This document shows, one piece after another, positions 1-8,190 of a DNA stretch of 12,777 nt (within the stretch, counting starts at the first letter, position 1; each line of letters starts with the position of its first letter). This DNA comes from Saccoglossus kowalevskii. Lineage: Eukaryota > Hemichordata > Enteropneusta > Harrimaniidae. Both the position numbers and the translations under genes were made by a program. The DNA is taken from contig NW_003147776.1 in the NCBI RefSeq assembly GCF_000003605.2, positions 132,914 through 145,690 on the forward strand, in the 5' to 3' direction. The notes beneath the pieces were generated by a model, which worked only from the letters and a program-made list of their open reading frames with translations, had not been told where the DNA came from and ran no database searches.

Positions 1-564
1 CAGATTTAACTATGTGTTAGAATAACATTCGCACACACTATAAGTTAAATTAAATACAATTTTAACTATACGGTAGAAGACCACTCGTGCACACAGTAAG
101 GCGATTTGAATATAGATTTAACTATGTGTTAGAATACCATTCGTACACACAATAAGGTAAATTTAATACAATTTTAACTATACGGTAGAAGACCACTCGT
201 GCACTCAGTAAGGTGAATTGAATATAGATTTAACTATACGGTAGAAGACAATTCGTGCACTCAGTAAGGTGAATTGAATATAGATTTAACTATACGGTAG
301 AAGACAATTCGTGCACACAGTAATTTGAATTGAATATAGATTTAACTATGTATTAGAATACCATTCGTGCACACCGTTAGGTAAATTGGATATAGATTTA
401 ACTACACGGTAGAAGACAATTCGTGCACACAGCAAGGTGATTTGAATATAGATTTAACTAGTTGTTAGAATACCATTCGTGCACACAGTAAGGTAAATTG
501 GATATAGATTTAACTATTCAGTAGTAGGCCATTCGTGCACACTGTAAGGTAAACTGAATATAGT
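1..564. repeat. 56-bp minisatellite array, two unit types
   Basis: Ten tandem units keep an exact 56-bp period. The core TTTAACTA begins at 5, 61, 117, 173, 229, 285, 341, 397, 453 and 509 (453 and 509 diverge just after it), with no net insertion or deletion between units. Two unit types can be told apart. Type A continues with GTTAGAATACCATTCG (units at 5, 117, 341, 453) and type B with CGGTAGAAGAC (units at 61, 173, 229, 285, 397). The last unit is mosaic or decayed. The array is already in progress at base 1, so it probably extends to the left. It ends near 564 in ordinary AT-rich DNA. The units have no open reading frame and no spacer structure, so this is a satellite-like repeat and not a CRISPR array or a coding repeat. 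Confidence 0.95.
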
Positions 565-1520
565 GGTACAATGGAAATAGTTCAAGTGTTGCCACAAAGT
601 CTGAAAATGTTGTGTTAAAATTATACGCTTAATTAATTTGGAGGGGTTGAGCCTTTTCTTATTAGTTGTACGATTTCGGCGAAATGTATAATAAAAAAAT
701 TAAAATATCAATAGTATTACCATTTTGTGTGCATCAGTAGGTGAATTTTGTAGTGTGACTTTGTTATTGACGTGATACGAGAATGTCAGTCTGGGTAACA
801 AGCGTTACTTGAATGGTGCAATGATACTAGCTCACAATAATATTGAGAATAGAAGCTGAAACTGTTTGTTTATAATTTCAACAAAAATGCTCACAATAAT
901 GTGAAATATGAAATGTATATGTAAATTGAAATATTTCTGCTGGTTCACAAGAGAAAACAGTTGTAAAAAATATATCCTCATCATCGGTCGATGCAACACT
1001 ACTCGATGCGACTCTGTATTACCTCATAGTTGGTTAAACCAGAATGGTCTGGTTTATTTTGATTATATTACTGTTAAATATGAATGAGTTTCATTAGCTC
1101 ATTTTACTATTCTATTTTCTGTTCTCATTGATTAGATACCGAAAGTCAAAGTGGCCATTAGATATCAAATATTCAAACCATGCTCCGGGAAAGCTTCACT
1201 GTCTTCTACACCGATAAACATTGTTCTATACACTTTACAACGATTGATGTATTTTATTCGAATATTACATATATATTATTATCTATGTTGTGAAATAAAC
1301 ACAGACTATTCTTCAATCTAACGTATTAGCTGATTGCTTGTAAAAGCTCAGTTCCCAGTAAATGTCGTTTAATTTCCCTATTTTTTGATGACCTGTAGTA
1401 TGCTTTGTTCAAGAGAAATTACTGGATGAGGAACTAGTGGCTTGATTACTCACCAGAGCCAAACTACTCTACAATGGATCCTCCTGTTTGGCCTTTAGTG
1501 CAGATCTAGATAAGATAGAC
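565..1520. other. AT-rich stretch without a supported gene
   Basis: No open frame of note, splice-site pair or RNA gene is visible here. One clean small inverted repeat is present at 1035-1056: TAAACCAG, a 6-base loop, then CTGGTTTA, followed by TTTT. An AATAAA hexamer with flanking TA-rich sequence lies near 1295, but no coding sequence upstream supports it as a polyadenylation signal. Confidence 0.5.
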
Positions 1521-1685
1521 CTACAGTGCTGAACTAGATGGAGCAGGATCTTCAGTGCTGAACTAGATTGTGCAGGATCTTCAGTGCTGAACTAGATGGT
1601 GCAGGATCTTCAGTGCTGAACTAGATGGTGCAGGATCTTCAGTGCTAAACTAGATTAGGCAGAAACTTCAGTGCTGAACTTTAGG
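1521..1685. repeat. 29-bp minisatellite, about 5.7 units
   Basis: Units start at 1521, 1550, 1579, 1608, 1637 and 1666 (partial). Each opens with CTTCAGTGCTGAACTAGAT or a close variant and ends in GCAGGAT. Units 3 and 4 look identical, while the outer units diverge. The period is not a multiple of three, so the array is not a coding repeat. Each unit contains the inverted repeat TTCAG-TG-CTGAA. The sequences on either side of the array (about 1438-1470 and 1688-1720) resemble each other around the shared ACTCACCA. Confidence 0.93.
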
Positions 1686-3235
1686 TAAATGGCTGGAATA
1701 CTCACCAACTTCTGGAAACTGTATTTAGTAATACTTCAGCTTCATTGTAGAACTTCAGGTTTTCTTACCTGCCTATGTGGATTCACTTATATAGTAATAG
1801 TAATGCCAACAGCGCCATCTAATTTTCCATGGCAAAAACAAAAGTCACAAATAATTTATAATGGTGGCGCTATCACCATGACATGCTTATATGCTGTGCA
1901 AATTCACACTTTCTGTATTTAATTTTCTGTAAATTGTCTGTTTTTTCGCATTCTGTTGTACAAAGTAATAGGTTAATGTTTGTCGATATACTTATTTTTA
2001 ATTGGATGTAATGCTTACAAATAATCTTTAAGTTTTCTCTTACACATGTCCAACAAAAAGGAGGGCAATGGCAATAGCTAGATCAGATTACAAGAAATAA
2101 AAACGGTATTTTACGTTATCACAGGAAATAAAATGAAAGTTCCATTCATAGTAAAAAATGGATTTAAAAACTTTACAGATCAAACAAATTCCTAATTACA
2201 TTATACAATTTTATAATATTTTTGATAATTTAAATTGCGTATGAATTACGACATTTAATTTGGAAAATGCTTTATACGCTTACAAAAAATAGTATCTTTG
2301 TACAAATTACGGAAGAATAAAAAAGCTGATTACATTTTACACCTTGTCCATGTTTACGAATTCACGTCTTTTATTTATTTAAATTACATTATTACGAAAA
2401 TAAAAACAATTGATTACAGCTTACGAAAATACCCCATTGCCGACCCTCCAACAACCTAACCTTATTGTAGTGGCTGCCCTATTAATCGAAATACTGTCAA
2501 AGAAGGCGCTGTATAAGACTATGAGCAAGAGTAATACTCAATTTGCATTTCCTTCTATTTCTTCTGGATATTTTGCTTTTTTTAAACAATATTTATAATA
2601 ATAATAATCATTATCCAATATATACTCACTGTGTCTTAAGGCATATTATTCAGCATGAGATATGAATTATATGCAAATTTGACCTTTTTGATGTGCATTC
2701 AAAATGTCATTGCAACCATAGGATCAATGACATGTTGCATGCCTCTAATTGAGATCCGATTAGGCCATCTTTAATTTCTTCTGAACACGATCTAGTTTTC
2801 ACTGATGCAACATTTTAATTAGAATTTTGTCATGTTGCATTTTTATATTATTTCGCCACCTTCTTGGAGCATTTGCTTCTTAGCAGTGCTTTGACCGTTC
2901 AGCATAATATTTGGCATATAGTTTTTATATAACCATAGCCCGAGGCACTTAATGAAAATGAAGATCTGGCCTAGAGACGCACCGCGCTCATGTAGATATT
3001 TTCAGACATTTGGTCCAGAATAGGGATATGAATTTGCGTATATATTGGTCTAAAATGGGGATACGCTTTTTTACTCTCGAATTTCCACGAGCATTAGTAT
3101 TTGTTCATAAACTTAATTTGGATCAGCATTTGGATGTTTATGAGCGCCCTATTAATGCCTGAACCGAATGAATAAGCAACATTTTTCCTTGTGTAAGCCC
3201 AAGAATGCAATGCAAATACTTTTCGTATGAGTTTA
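1686..3235. other. Non-coding stretch upstream of a promoter-like block
   Basis: No gene is supported here; the open frames present are short and of random composition. Visible structure includes an inverted pair of GCGCCA-containing boxes at 1811-1820 and 1865-1871. There are loosely repeated ATTACG...AATAAAAA...GATTAC blocks at 2306-2340 and 2391-2424. A 9-bp inverted repeat ATGCAACAT/ATGTTGCAT lies at 2805-2813 and 2832-2840. Two similar 22-base blocks (TTGGTCCAGAATAGGGATATG-like) sit near 3011 and 3045. None of these has an assignable function. Confidence 0.5.
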
Positions 3236-3280
3236 GCGCATGCGCGGCTCTTTCCCGGAGCTCCAGAACATGGCGGTTTG
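3236..3280 (+). promoter_or_regulatory. Housekeeping-type core promoter motif cluster
   Basis: A short GC- and CpG-rich island stands out from AT-rich surroundings. It contains GCGCATGCGC at 3236-3245, a perfect match to the palindromic NRF1 site. Next comes TTTCCCGGAG at 3251-3260, which resembles ETS- or E2F-type boxes. Then AACATGGCGG at 3268-3277 matches the YY1 consensus core (AANATGGCG) and overlaps the proposed start codon, an arrangement typical of YY1-regulated housekeeping genes. These motif identities come from established knowledge of animal promoters; their use here is inferred. No TATA box is evident. Confidence 0.55.
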
Positions 3281-3357
3281 CGTGCCAGTTACGGACGTCG
3301 TCGAGGATTTTTTACAACGGTATATTGGAGGAACCAAGAGTTTCCTGGAAATATTTG
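3270..3357 (+). CDS. Probable first coding exon of an unrecognised protein
   Basis: The open frame starts at an ATG within a YY1-like box (AACATGGCGG). It reads MAVCVPVTDVVEDFLQRY, then IGGTKSFLEIF. The composition is protein-like, with a mixed acidic/hydrophobic amphipathic pattern (VVEDFLQRY, SFLEIF), unlike the Ile/Lys/Asn/Tyr-rich random frames elsewhere in the window. The frame can end at a GT donor, TTTG|GTCAGT, at 3358, leaving phase 1. A second donor, AAAG|GTTGCC, at 3370 would add four residues and also leaves phase 1. Unspliced, the frame runs to a TAG after 44 codons. Immediately upstream is an NRF1/CCGGAG promoter-like cluster. I do not recognise the family. No signal peptide or membrane segment is visible in this piece. 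The alternative is a 5'-UTR with a chance open frame. Confidence 0.5.
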
Positions 3358-3814
3358 GTCAGTTTAAAGGTTGCCCGATATGTATTTACTTGACATATTT
3401 TTAGTATATTCATTTTGTCTATGTAAATCAGTCTAAATGAGGATTGACCCCTAATTTATCAATTGATGCGGAATACATATTAGTTTTAAAAAGTTGCCAT
3501 GACACGTTATGACAACTCGGATTATTCACTAATCCTAGATTTGATCTAGGTACATAATCTATGTCTGTTGTTTTGTGGTTCTCGTTACGTTTCTTTTGTA
3601 AACACGTGTGAGAATCACACGCCGGGTGACACTGGGGTCAATAAGTGCAAGCAGTGGGACCATTCTTAGACTAAAGAAAAGTAATACAATTGGATTAATT
3701 GAATTCATTGTTCAAGTCAGATAACTTGATTGAATAATATTTGTAAAAAAAAACAACAATTGTATTAATAATTTATTCAACACCCTGATGCAGAACAGTA
3801 TTTTATTTTTTCAG

Positions 3815-3837
3815 ATCAGATTCAAAATAGCCGACTG
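3815..3837 (+). CDS. Candidate micro-exon 2 of the 3270 gene
   Basis: A strong acceptor, TTTTATTTTTTCAG, ends at 3814, and a GT donor, CGACTG|GTAGTC, begins at 3838. Joined to the phase-1 first exon, the 23 nt give the in-frame residues DQIQNSRL and leave phase 0. If the donor is not used, the frame runs through VVILY to a TGA at 3853-3855, which would make this a terminal exon of a very small protein. The acceptor is the best one close downstream of the proposed first exon. The exon is tiny, so chance cannot be excluded without transcript data. Confidence 0.25.
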
Positions 3838-3997
3838 GTAGTCATTTTGTATTGATGAACGTAGTTCTAAGGCCAAATATCAGTCATACTCTCAACTTAT
3901 ATACATACATCATAAACATGATAACTCACATGGACAATGTAATGTAATTACATGTTATGATTTAACTTAGTCTTAATTAAGTTGATCTATTTTACAG

Positions 3998-4024
3998 AAA
4001 TTCCCAACACATCTCACCATATAT
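3998..4024 (+). CDS. Candidate 27-nt micro-exon
   Basis: The acceptor TTGATCTATTTTACAG ends at 3997 and the donor GTAAGA begins at 4025. The 27 nt between them are phase 0 in and out and encode KFPTHLTIY. The splice sites are good and the phase fits the preceding candidate exon, but at this length all frames are open, so coding potential cannot be judged. It could equally be a pair of chance splice sites in AT-rich DNA. Confidence 0.15.
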
Positions 4025-4502
4025 GTAAGACTGTTTAGTAACATAAATCAAGATAAGTTGTTGATTTAACAATATTCATTTCGGCATTGAGTCAGATGCA
4101 TACGTAGAATGACAATACAAAAGAACAACAAAATTAAGTAAAGGTGGTAGCAAACATTGAGGACAGTAAAAATAGATAGGAATAAATAATCAAATAAAAC
4201 TGGAGCATATGATGTGCTAATCTGTAAATGTATTTATGTATTTTAGTATCAACATTTCCCATTGCCATCTACTATTCCTTATACCCAGGCGTATGCCTTA
4301 GTAGTTCCCATTCGGATGGTAGTTCGAAAACAGGGACTAGTAATTTTGGTTCCGTGTGGGCGTGCATGTGTGCGTGCATTCAAATTTGGTTCACATACGT
4401 GTCATAGAGGACTGGTATACTTAGACACGTGAAGCTTTTTTGTGATTAGATTTTGACAACTATTTTAAACCTAGGAATGTGCATGATTAAGAGGGGCTTA
4501 AA

Positions 4503-4518
4503 TTATATATATATATAT
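4503..4518. repeat. (TA)n microsatellite
   Basis: An uninterrupted TA dinucleotide run of about 8 repeats. Confidence 0.85.
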
Positions 4519-6089
4519 CTGTTTTGTGTTGTCGAGTTAATGTCAATAAAGTAGTAGTATTGTTCATTTGTCAGTTTGCTGCCTTTATTTGTATTTTGTT
4601 TATATATCCTGATTAGATTAAGATTGCAATAAAGATTATCAGTATTATTACAGAATATCTAGATCCTGCATTTCCCAGAATTGTCTTTGAGTTCAGATAA
4701 TGTGTCCCAACTTGGGAGCAAATTCGCTTAAGTGAAGTAAACAAACGATATATGAATGTTCGAGACTTGTGTCGTTGCTAATCTATTGAGTCTTTGATCA
4801 TGTCTCCAGCTGCCGATCACTGGACTAGTGGACTGCACTTTTTACATTGAGTATAATTGTACTCGCAATCGATTATTTATGTAAATAATAATCTCTTGCG
4901 TTTGATGTTTTTGTCTGATGGTCACAGTAATGTATGTTTATAGCTAATTGATGTTGGTATGTTTTGTTGAAATTCCCGTTTTAACCGTGTCGATGTTGGT
5001 CAACAACGGCCGGCAGCAAACAAGCAGATTTGTCGGAATCGTCAAATCGAACGGCATTCCATGATACGCAATATCGAAGTGTCATTGACTAAATGCGACT
5101 TTATGATTTAGATTCCCTTAGTTTGATAGTGATACTCAGCGTTTATCTAACTGAATTGTTAAATAGTCTCAACTATAGCTATGCTGATATCGTGACGCTC
5201 TACCGTAACTTTCGGCCAACACAAGCGCCATATTGTAATATATAGTGGGTCACGTTGCTGTCACAGCGCCATCTACATACAAGGTCACTTGTTTGAACTC
5301 ATTTGTTCAAATGTGCGTTTCAGTGAATCTGATAAAAAGAAGCGAAGTTATGGTTAAATAACATGAAAATACGTTTCCACATGAATTTTTCATGGTACAC
5401 AAACTGAAGTTTGTAATAAAACACTGAAATTTTTTCCTGTGTTGATTTATGCAACTTTATTTGTACAATACTAGAATGATTATGTTGCTTAGTGGTGATA
5501 TAGAGAGAAATAACAGGTCAAGGTAATTTAGTTTTTGCATGCTCATCAAGGGTCTGTTAAATATTCAGGTACCACCACTGGAGCGAGTACACGCGTGACA
5601 AAAAAAGTCTTGAAACCTTTGTATAATTAATGATAATGAATGCTAACAGTGTGACTATTGATACCATACTAAAGATGGGGCATAATGTATTTAAAACGGG
5701 CATTCCATTATGTATTTACAGGTTACCTTGAATTCAAATAGGTGTATTTTATTTGAGGCCAAATAATTTTGGCTGTATTCTATGAACATCAATTTCTGAG
5801 TGTCTTGCTGAAGTTCACTTTGAATTTATCACTGTGTTTGAACTATAGGGCAGTACATTGAAAAATGTTTTTGAAAGAAATCGGACTTGTTCAATGCACT
5901 GTAAATCATTTTCTTTCTTTTTTCATGTTATTCGACACCCAGTATGTACACCGATTTGGTATCAAGTATCTACCTAGTGTGATTTTACCGATCAACTTGA
6001 TATTAAGTATATAATGTATGGCTAAACCTATTATGTGACAAAATAATTTTGATCAGTCACATGTTTTGGCAACCATCTTGGACTTCTAG

Positions 6090-6158
6090 CAAAAACGCTC
6101 ATTTATTGACAAATTTATTGACCCTCTGAGAGCATTTGGCTGTATATCGACCGAGCTG
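6090..6158 (+). CDS. Candidate 69-nt phase-0 exon
   Basis: This segment is bounded by TTGGACTTCTAG on the left and the donor GAGCTG|GTAAAT on the right. It is open for exactly 23 codons and begins QKRSFIDKFIDPLRAF, a plausible amphipathic segment. Both ends are phase 0, compatible with the candidate exons at 3815 and 3998. The polypyrimidine tract is modest and I recognise no family, so this is a candidate only. Confidence 0.17.
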
Positions 6159-6639
6159 GTAAATAATTGTATTATATAAAAAAACACACATTTTGTAAAA
6201 GGCTGCATTGTAAGATATCGCCCGCCCAAGTTTTCAATGACAACATTCAGAATTTTTTCTATTCAGAAATATCTGTTTAACCACACTTCCAATGGTTCGT
6301 ATGTATTTATATTTCATAACACTTTCCAAAATTGTTGTCACATTTAAGATTTGCATAGGCATCAACTTGCTACGGGCGGCTGTTTTGACATTTCAGAAGC
6401 TGCGAATATGACACATGACGCGCGCGCACATAGACAAAAACCGCATACTACATTCAGACCACTCGGACCTAAATAAAACAAAATATAACATTTTGATAAA
6501 TAGAAGCACCATATGTCGGTATACGACGTCAACAAATGCAGAAATACCGTGCAAATTTCAAGTTATCCCTCTATATGCCGTTTCTACCCCATGTGCGTTC
6601 CAAATTTAGCGGGGAAGGGGGTGTTTTTCATCTTCTAAA

Positions 6640-6990
6640 GCTGACCAGCGCGGAAGGCAAATAGGCCCCCTTTAAATTTCTAATATCTGCAATAGGCCTC
6701 CGGAATAAACTCAGAGGGTTGCTGTGCCCGCTGTAGGCCCCTCTTGCAACAACCACTCCCATACACCACCCTAGGCCATAGCTTGTTTAAGTTGATCACA
6801 CCCCACTTGAGTGAAAAAAAATGACAGAGAATGCTCGCAATAGCTGCAGGATGTTCTCAATATATGTCTGCAATAAGGGGGTGTTTTTTTTTCTTCAATA
6901 TGTCTGCTCTAGGATGTACTAAATTTACAGTGCGCCCGCAATAAGGGGTATGGATTGGAAATATGCTGCCAGCCCTAGGGGTCTATTATT
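6640..6990. repeat. Degenerate G-rich repeat block
   Basis: A motif of the form TGTCTGCAATAAGGGG recurs in varied form. Examples are CTGCAATAGGCC near 6687, CTGTAGGCCCC near 6731, TCTGCAATAAGGGGG near 6867, CCGCAATAAGGGG near 6935 and CAGCCCTAGGGG near 6969. Spacing is irregular. The block is richer in G and C than its surroundings and has no sustained open frame. It may be remnants of a dispersed element or an old tandem array. Confidence 0.4.
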
Positions 6991-7159
6991 TTAGCAAGAA
7001 CGCACATGGTGTAAGGTTTTAATATAGAGTGACCCCCACTAGCTACGTACACGATGCGGCGCCTACGGTCGGACTGACCGACCAATGTAGTCGTATTGTT
7101 CGATTACTATCTCCCAGTTGTAAGTATTAACATAAATCGTCCCAAATAATGCAAGATAC

Positions 7160-7245
7160 CTTGTTGAGCAGATAATGTTACAGTTGTCCGAATGAAATGC
7201 AATTCCCCGTAAAAACGACGCCAAACGTAAACGATGTATCAGCAT
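7160..7245 (-). CDS. Candidate first exon with presequence-like N-terminus
   Basis: A minus-strand ATG at 7245 opens a frame reading MLIHRLRLASFLRGIAFHSD. It has four arginines and no acidic residue in its first 19 positions, alternating with hydrophobic residues, the usual look of a mitochondrial targeting presequence. The frame meets a good donor, ACAAG|GTATCT, at 7159 after 28 codons plus 2 nt (phase 2). An NRF1-like site lies just upstream. If unspliced, the frame stops after 60 codons. No downstream exon was found with confidence. Random composition remains possible, and an overlapping plus-strand frame (7197-7406) is equally unproven. Confidence 0.22.
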
Positions 7246-7267
7246 TGTTTAGAACAATCATAGCATA

Positions 7268-7279
7268 TGCGCAAGCGCA
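7268..7279 (-). promoter_or_regulatory. NRF1-like site
   Basis: On the minus strand the site reads TGCGCTTGCGCA, one base off the NRF1 palindrome TGCGCATGCGCA. It sits 22 nt upstream of the ATG of a minus-strand open frame. NRF1 sites in animals are typical of promoters of mitochondrial and other housekeeping genes. Function here is inferred. Confidence 0.3.
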
Positions 7280-8136
7280 GAAGCCGAATATTACGTCTTC
7301 GATCTCTGAGAGGATAATACACAAATATATTGACATTGGCACACAGATAATTTTTTTTCATAGTTTTTACAATCTACATGAATTATATACTGCATATAGT
7401 AACTAAATTTGTACTAAATATTTAAATCGAAGCTAAAGTATCTTCTGTATGTTGTTTCAATGGTCTCCATATTTGCACTGTTTTGCAAATTTATAACTTA
7501 CATAATTTATTTTATATTTAATAAAATGACGATTAAATGATAAATAGCAGCCAGAAATGGCCAAAACAAACGGGTATGCGATGTGTGAACGCTTGCGTTC
7601 AGTAACAGAATTCTAAATATGTCAAAGTGTTCAAATGTGATGTAAACGCATATTTCCAATTATTTTAATCTACTTATTCTAGTAGAGTGGGTTTGCCATT
7701 ACTTTATCCGTTTTGGTAGGATGGATTTATCGTTTTTCGATAATGTTTTTTGCCTTTTGCCGATTTCAGGGGACGTTCTTTTGGAAATAACCATTATGTA
7801 CATTTTACCTATAAATGTAATTGATAAACATATGAGCTTATCTTCATTTACACCAACATGAGCGTGTTGTAGTTTAGTTATGTTTGACAATCGTGAATAA
7901 TAAGGAGGCAGTACTTACATTGTACCATGAATAAACAACAACTGGGCACATTTTTGTTTTTTTTTTCATAAGAAAAACATGTTTAAAATCAATAACAATC
8001 ATGTCAGACTTGCATGAGAGTGAGACCCACCAAATATTTGGTATTTTTTGTACTTTATCATTGATATCAATTGTTTGTAAATTAGTGCAATTCTAACCAA
8101 CACCGGGCAGTTATTTCATATGTTTTAATTTAGATC
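7280..8136. other. AT-rich stretch, nothing recognised
   Basis: There are only short open frames on both strands, poly-T runs (around 7350 and 7953) and no splice-site pair worth naming. Confidence 0.5.
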
Positions 8137-8190
8137 TAAATATAATATCAATATAAATATAAATAATATAAATATAAATGTAAACATAAA
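8137..8190. repeat. (ATAAAT)-like low-complexity tract
   Basis: The tract consists of irregular repeats of TATAAATA and close variants such as AATATCAATATAAATATAAATAATATAA in overlapping register. It is simple-sequence DNA without coding potential. Confidence 0.75.

Larger units (their letters stand above)
3358..7159. other. Mostly intronic/intergenic AT-rich DNA
   Basis: Apart from the candidate small exons listed separately, nothing here is recognisable as a gene. Visible items are a perfect palindrome CGTGTGA-GAA-TCACACG at 3605-3621 overlapping an E-box CACGTG at 3603-3608, and the 12-bp palindrome ATGTAATTACAT at 3942-3953, which contains the homeodomain core TAATTA. There is a TA dinucleotide run at about 4503-4518. 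Paired AGCGCCAT boxes lie at 5224-5231 and 5265-5274. A more GC-rich block with a recurrent G-rich motif occupies about 6640-6990. A 6-bp GC hairpin, GGTCGG/CCGACC with a 5-base loop, lies near 7067-7083. Confidence 0.45.

Noticed and set aside
1-564. CRISPR array at the left edge (and likewise at 11879-12777)
   Set aside because: The repeat units abut directly with no unique spacers, and the surroundings are animal nuclear DNA.
1689-1922. Plus-strand 77-codon frame after the 29-bp array
   Set aside because: Random-looking composition, and it starts in sequence related to the array flank. No promoter, splice or family evidence.
4660-4735. Open stretch ILHFPELS... on the plus strand after ATCTAG
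   Set aside because: It ends in a stop with no donor and has a weak acceptor. Likely chance.
5576-5625. Exon-like block after TATTCAG reading YHHWSEYTRDKKS in one phase
   Set aside because: The acceptor tract is weak and the only donor, TTT|GTATAA, is poor. Only one of three phases is open. Support is too thin to list as a feature.
6415-6609. Plus-strand 64-codon frame after an acceptor-like TTTTGACATTTCAG
   Set aside because: Low-complexity start (CGCGCGCACA), no donor and no family similarity. It is more likely part of the adjacent repeat-like block.
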